Source: Prevotellaceae bacterium UBA2448 (GTDB lineage Bacteria; Bacteroidota; Bacteroidia; Bacteroidales; Bacteroidaceae). Taken from it: DNA of 64,000 nucleotides. The notes below the pieces were generated by a model. It was not told where the DNA came from and searched no databases. It was given only the letters and a program-made list of their open reading frames with translations. The first letter of the stretch is position 1; each line of letters starts with the position of its first letter. The stretch lies in assembly GCA_002342585.1 (NCBI GenBank), contig DDQG01000009.1:3216-67215 (forward strand). Direction: 5' to 3'. Position numbers and translations under genes: made by a program. This document shows, piece by piece, positions 63,021 through 64,000 of the stretch.

Positions 63021-63116
63021 AGATAAACTACAAGTCCATTGTTTATCTGGGAAACATATACCAATGATTTACCTTTGCTCCAAGAGCAAATAAAGGAATA
63101 TTTAAAAGAAGAATAA
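63004..63116 (+). pseudogene. Remnant of hepT (HEPN toxin) with internal deletion
   Basis: ATG at 63004, overlapping the end of mntA, encodes MRERIKDKLQ, a typical HepT N-terminus. Shortly after it, in a different frame, 63036-63116 encodes PLFIWETYTNDLPLLQEQIK plus EYLKEE and a stop, which is a clear HepT C-terminus. The intervening 80 or so residues, including the RxxxxH-type RNase site, are missing and the two ends are out of frame. The toxin is therefore dead while the antitoxin frame is intact. Identification is from pattern recognition; the deletion end-points cannot be fixed without a relative. Confidence 0.7.
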
Positions 63117-63197
63117 ATAAATTCACTTATCCTACTTGCCTATGAGATAATTCATACATAAAGACATATAAATAGAAAAGCGTCCGCTTAAGTTCTT

Positions 63198-63321
63198 GTT
63201 TTCTGAAATTCGCCAAATTAAAGAAAATGTTTCAAGAGTTAAAAGCTTGGATGCTCACGCTGATGGCGTGGGCTTTTACTCGTATATGAAACATTAGGTG
63301 TTTGGCGATACCTCAGAAAAC
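63198..63321 (+). ncRNA. Nested-hairpin element, candidate structured RNA or leader
   Basis: Four helices nest in order: GTTTTCTGA/TCAGAAAAC (63198-63206 with 63313-63321), CGCCAAA/TTTGGCG (63211-63217 with 63301-63307), AATGTTTCA/TGAAACATT (63226-63234 with 63287-63295) and GCTCACGC/GCGTGGGC (63253-63260 with 63266-63273, one G-U pair). All base pairs but the one G-U are Watson-Crick. An alternative hairpin AGGTGT/ATACCT (63296-63301 with 63308-63313) would compete with the second helix. A terminator follows directly and shares two bases with the outer helix. It could be a regulatory leader of the gene at 63423, a small RNA, or a small mobile repeat. No promoter was found. Together with flanks it fills the gene-free stretch 63117-63422. 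Confidence 0.5.
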
Positions 63322-63352
63322 GTAGACGAAAGTAATTGTCCACGTTTTTTTT
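63320..63352 (+). terminator. Terminator-like hairpin after the structured element
   Basis: ACGTAGAC (63320-63327) pairs with GTCCACGT (63338-63345) with one A-C mismatch and a 10-base loop, followed by a run of eight T. It lies 70 bases before the ATG at 63423. Confidence 0.65.
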
Positions 63353-63422
63353 GTGCCTATACTGAAACCATGAGTCATTAATCTGAAATCATTTATAAAC
63401 TAATTATTAATCCTAAACAATT

Positions 63423-63944
63423 ATGAAAACAAAGAAATTTTTTATGCTTTTGGCAGCAGTGTTGCTGAGCGTAAGTGCGTTTGCACAGAGTGGTAACAAC
63501 GAACCTCTTAAAGGTGATGTCAATGGAGATGGTGTTGTCGATTATGCTGATATTGATGCTGTCATAGAGATTATGAAAAACGCAGGCGGCTATGTTGATA
63601 GCAATTATTATTGGTATGTAGGACAAACAGATCCTTCAACAATGACTGAGATAAGCGGTAGTGCGGATTATGAAAATGGAGGTGGTTGGGCATCATTGGG
63701 TGATTCAGTTCCAGAAACTATTCGTCAACAAGTAAAAGGATTTGATAAAACTAAAGACATATTTGCAGCAGTTCCTATAACAAGTGGTACCACTCTTAAA
63801 CCGGTAGCATCTGATATGTCTTCCATTGACACATCTGTTAAAATAGGTTCTACAAAGATATTAAATGGTGTAGAATATCAAATTTATATATATCGTAATA
63901 CTTTAAATGTAAGTAGAACAACAATAATGTTTGCAAAAAAATAA
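63423..63944 (+). CDS. Small secreted protein with single dockerin-like calcium loop
   Basis: A 173-residue exported protein. The signal peptide (MKTKKFFMLLAAVLLSVSAFAQ) is followed by GDVNGDGVVDYADIDAVIEIM, one dockerin type I-like repeat whose calcium ligands are Asp32, Asn34, Asp36, Val38 carbonyl, Asp40 and Asp43. The remaining domain contains YYWYVGQTDPSTMTEISGSA and a beta-rich tail ending FAKK. Proteins with this N-terminal module are frequent in Prevotella and Bacteroides; their partner is unclear because classical cellulosomes are absent. It lies downstream of the terminator-like structure at 63320, so its expression may be controlled there. No promoter was recognised between 63353 and 63422. 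Confidence 0.75.
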   Translation: MKTKKFFMLLAAVLLSVSAFAQSGNNEPLKGDVNGDGVVDYADIDAVIEIMKNAGGYVDSNYYWYVGQTDPSTMTEISGSADYENGGGWASLGDSVPETIRQQVKGFDKTKDIFAAVPITSGTTLKPVASDMSSIDTSVKIGSTKILNGVEYQIYIYRNTLNVSRTTIMFAKK

Positions 63945-63963
63945 TTTTAAAATTAATGAAGAT

Positions 63964-64000
63964 ATGAGCATAGAGTCCAACAGACTTCCACATAAAATTC
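63964..64000 (+). CDS. Possible start of another gene, cut by window edge
   Basis: ATG at 63964 opens MSIESNRLPHKI and stays open to base 64000, 19 bases after the stop of the dockerin-like gene. Twelve codons are too few to identify it. Confidence 0.25.
   Translation, partial: MSIESNRLPHKI

Noticed and set aside
63198..63321. Small mobile repeat (MITE) with terminal inverted repeats
   Set aside because: The inverted repeats nest along the whole length rather than only at the ends, and I see no target-site duplication. It remains an alternative to the RNA interpretation until genome copies are counted.

Overview
The window looks like a chromosomal segment of a gut or oral Bacteroidales bacterium close to Prevotella. 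The evidence is the SusC/SusD pairs, many relaxed-lipobox lipoproteins, a C-terminal tail resembling type IX secretion sorting signals, a stand-alone GH97 enzyme, lineage-typical proteins of unknown function (DUF3822, DUF4827 and DUF4861 types), and promoters of the Bacteroidetes form (TAnnTTTG at -7, often TTTG 19 bases further upstream). Shine-Dalgarno sequences are not evident. I noticed no rRNA, tRNA, insertion sequence, prophage or CRISPR array, though the scan was by eye.

Layout. 1-6,000: gltX (cut by the left edge), a PAP2 phosphatase fused to an outer-membrane barrel, an NfeD/flotillin pair and a family 2 glycosyltransferase. 6,100-26,450 (minus strand): a large secreted protein with a putative sorting tail lies downstream of a tightly packed seven-gene operon in the order FAS1 lipoprotein, SusC, SusD, FAS1, FAS1, SusC, SusD. 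This is the most distinctive part of the window: two outer-membrane import pumps and three fasciclin-domain lipoproteins, with no glycoside hydrolase, protease or regulator beside them. 26,690-44,950: housekeeping genes (mtaB, mfd, pyrC, plsC, glmM, rpe, nrnA-type, aroB), a DUF4861-type secreted protein and a GH97 glycosidase.

45,000-52,550: a RecD/Pif1-like helicase, a four-gene operon ending in rsmD and a VanZ-like gene, a TonB-receptor-like barrel protein and an HU-type DNA-binding protein. 52,650-59,600: a cell-surface glycan cluster with three GT2 enzymes, one GT-B enzyme, one unrecognised putative transferase, a Wzx-like flippase and rfbC. 59,600-62,550: a STAS protein and alaS. 62,600-64,000: a MntA-type nucleotidyltransferase antitoxin whose HepT toxin partner has been reduced to its two ends, then an unusual nested-hairpin element followed by a terminator, and a small secreted dockerin-like protein.

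How the genes work together. The SusC/SusD/FAS1 operon probably builds a surface complex that captures and imports a ligand. Its FAS1 lipoproteins may act as adhesive or scaffold subunits. The flippase and glycosyltransferases probably assemble and export a lipid-linked glycan, with rfbC supplying dTDP-rhamnose. Several start codons were reassigned because the longest reading frame begins inside a recognisable promoter. All functional statements rest on motif recognition by eye; no database search was run.
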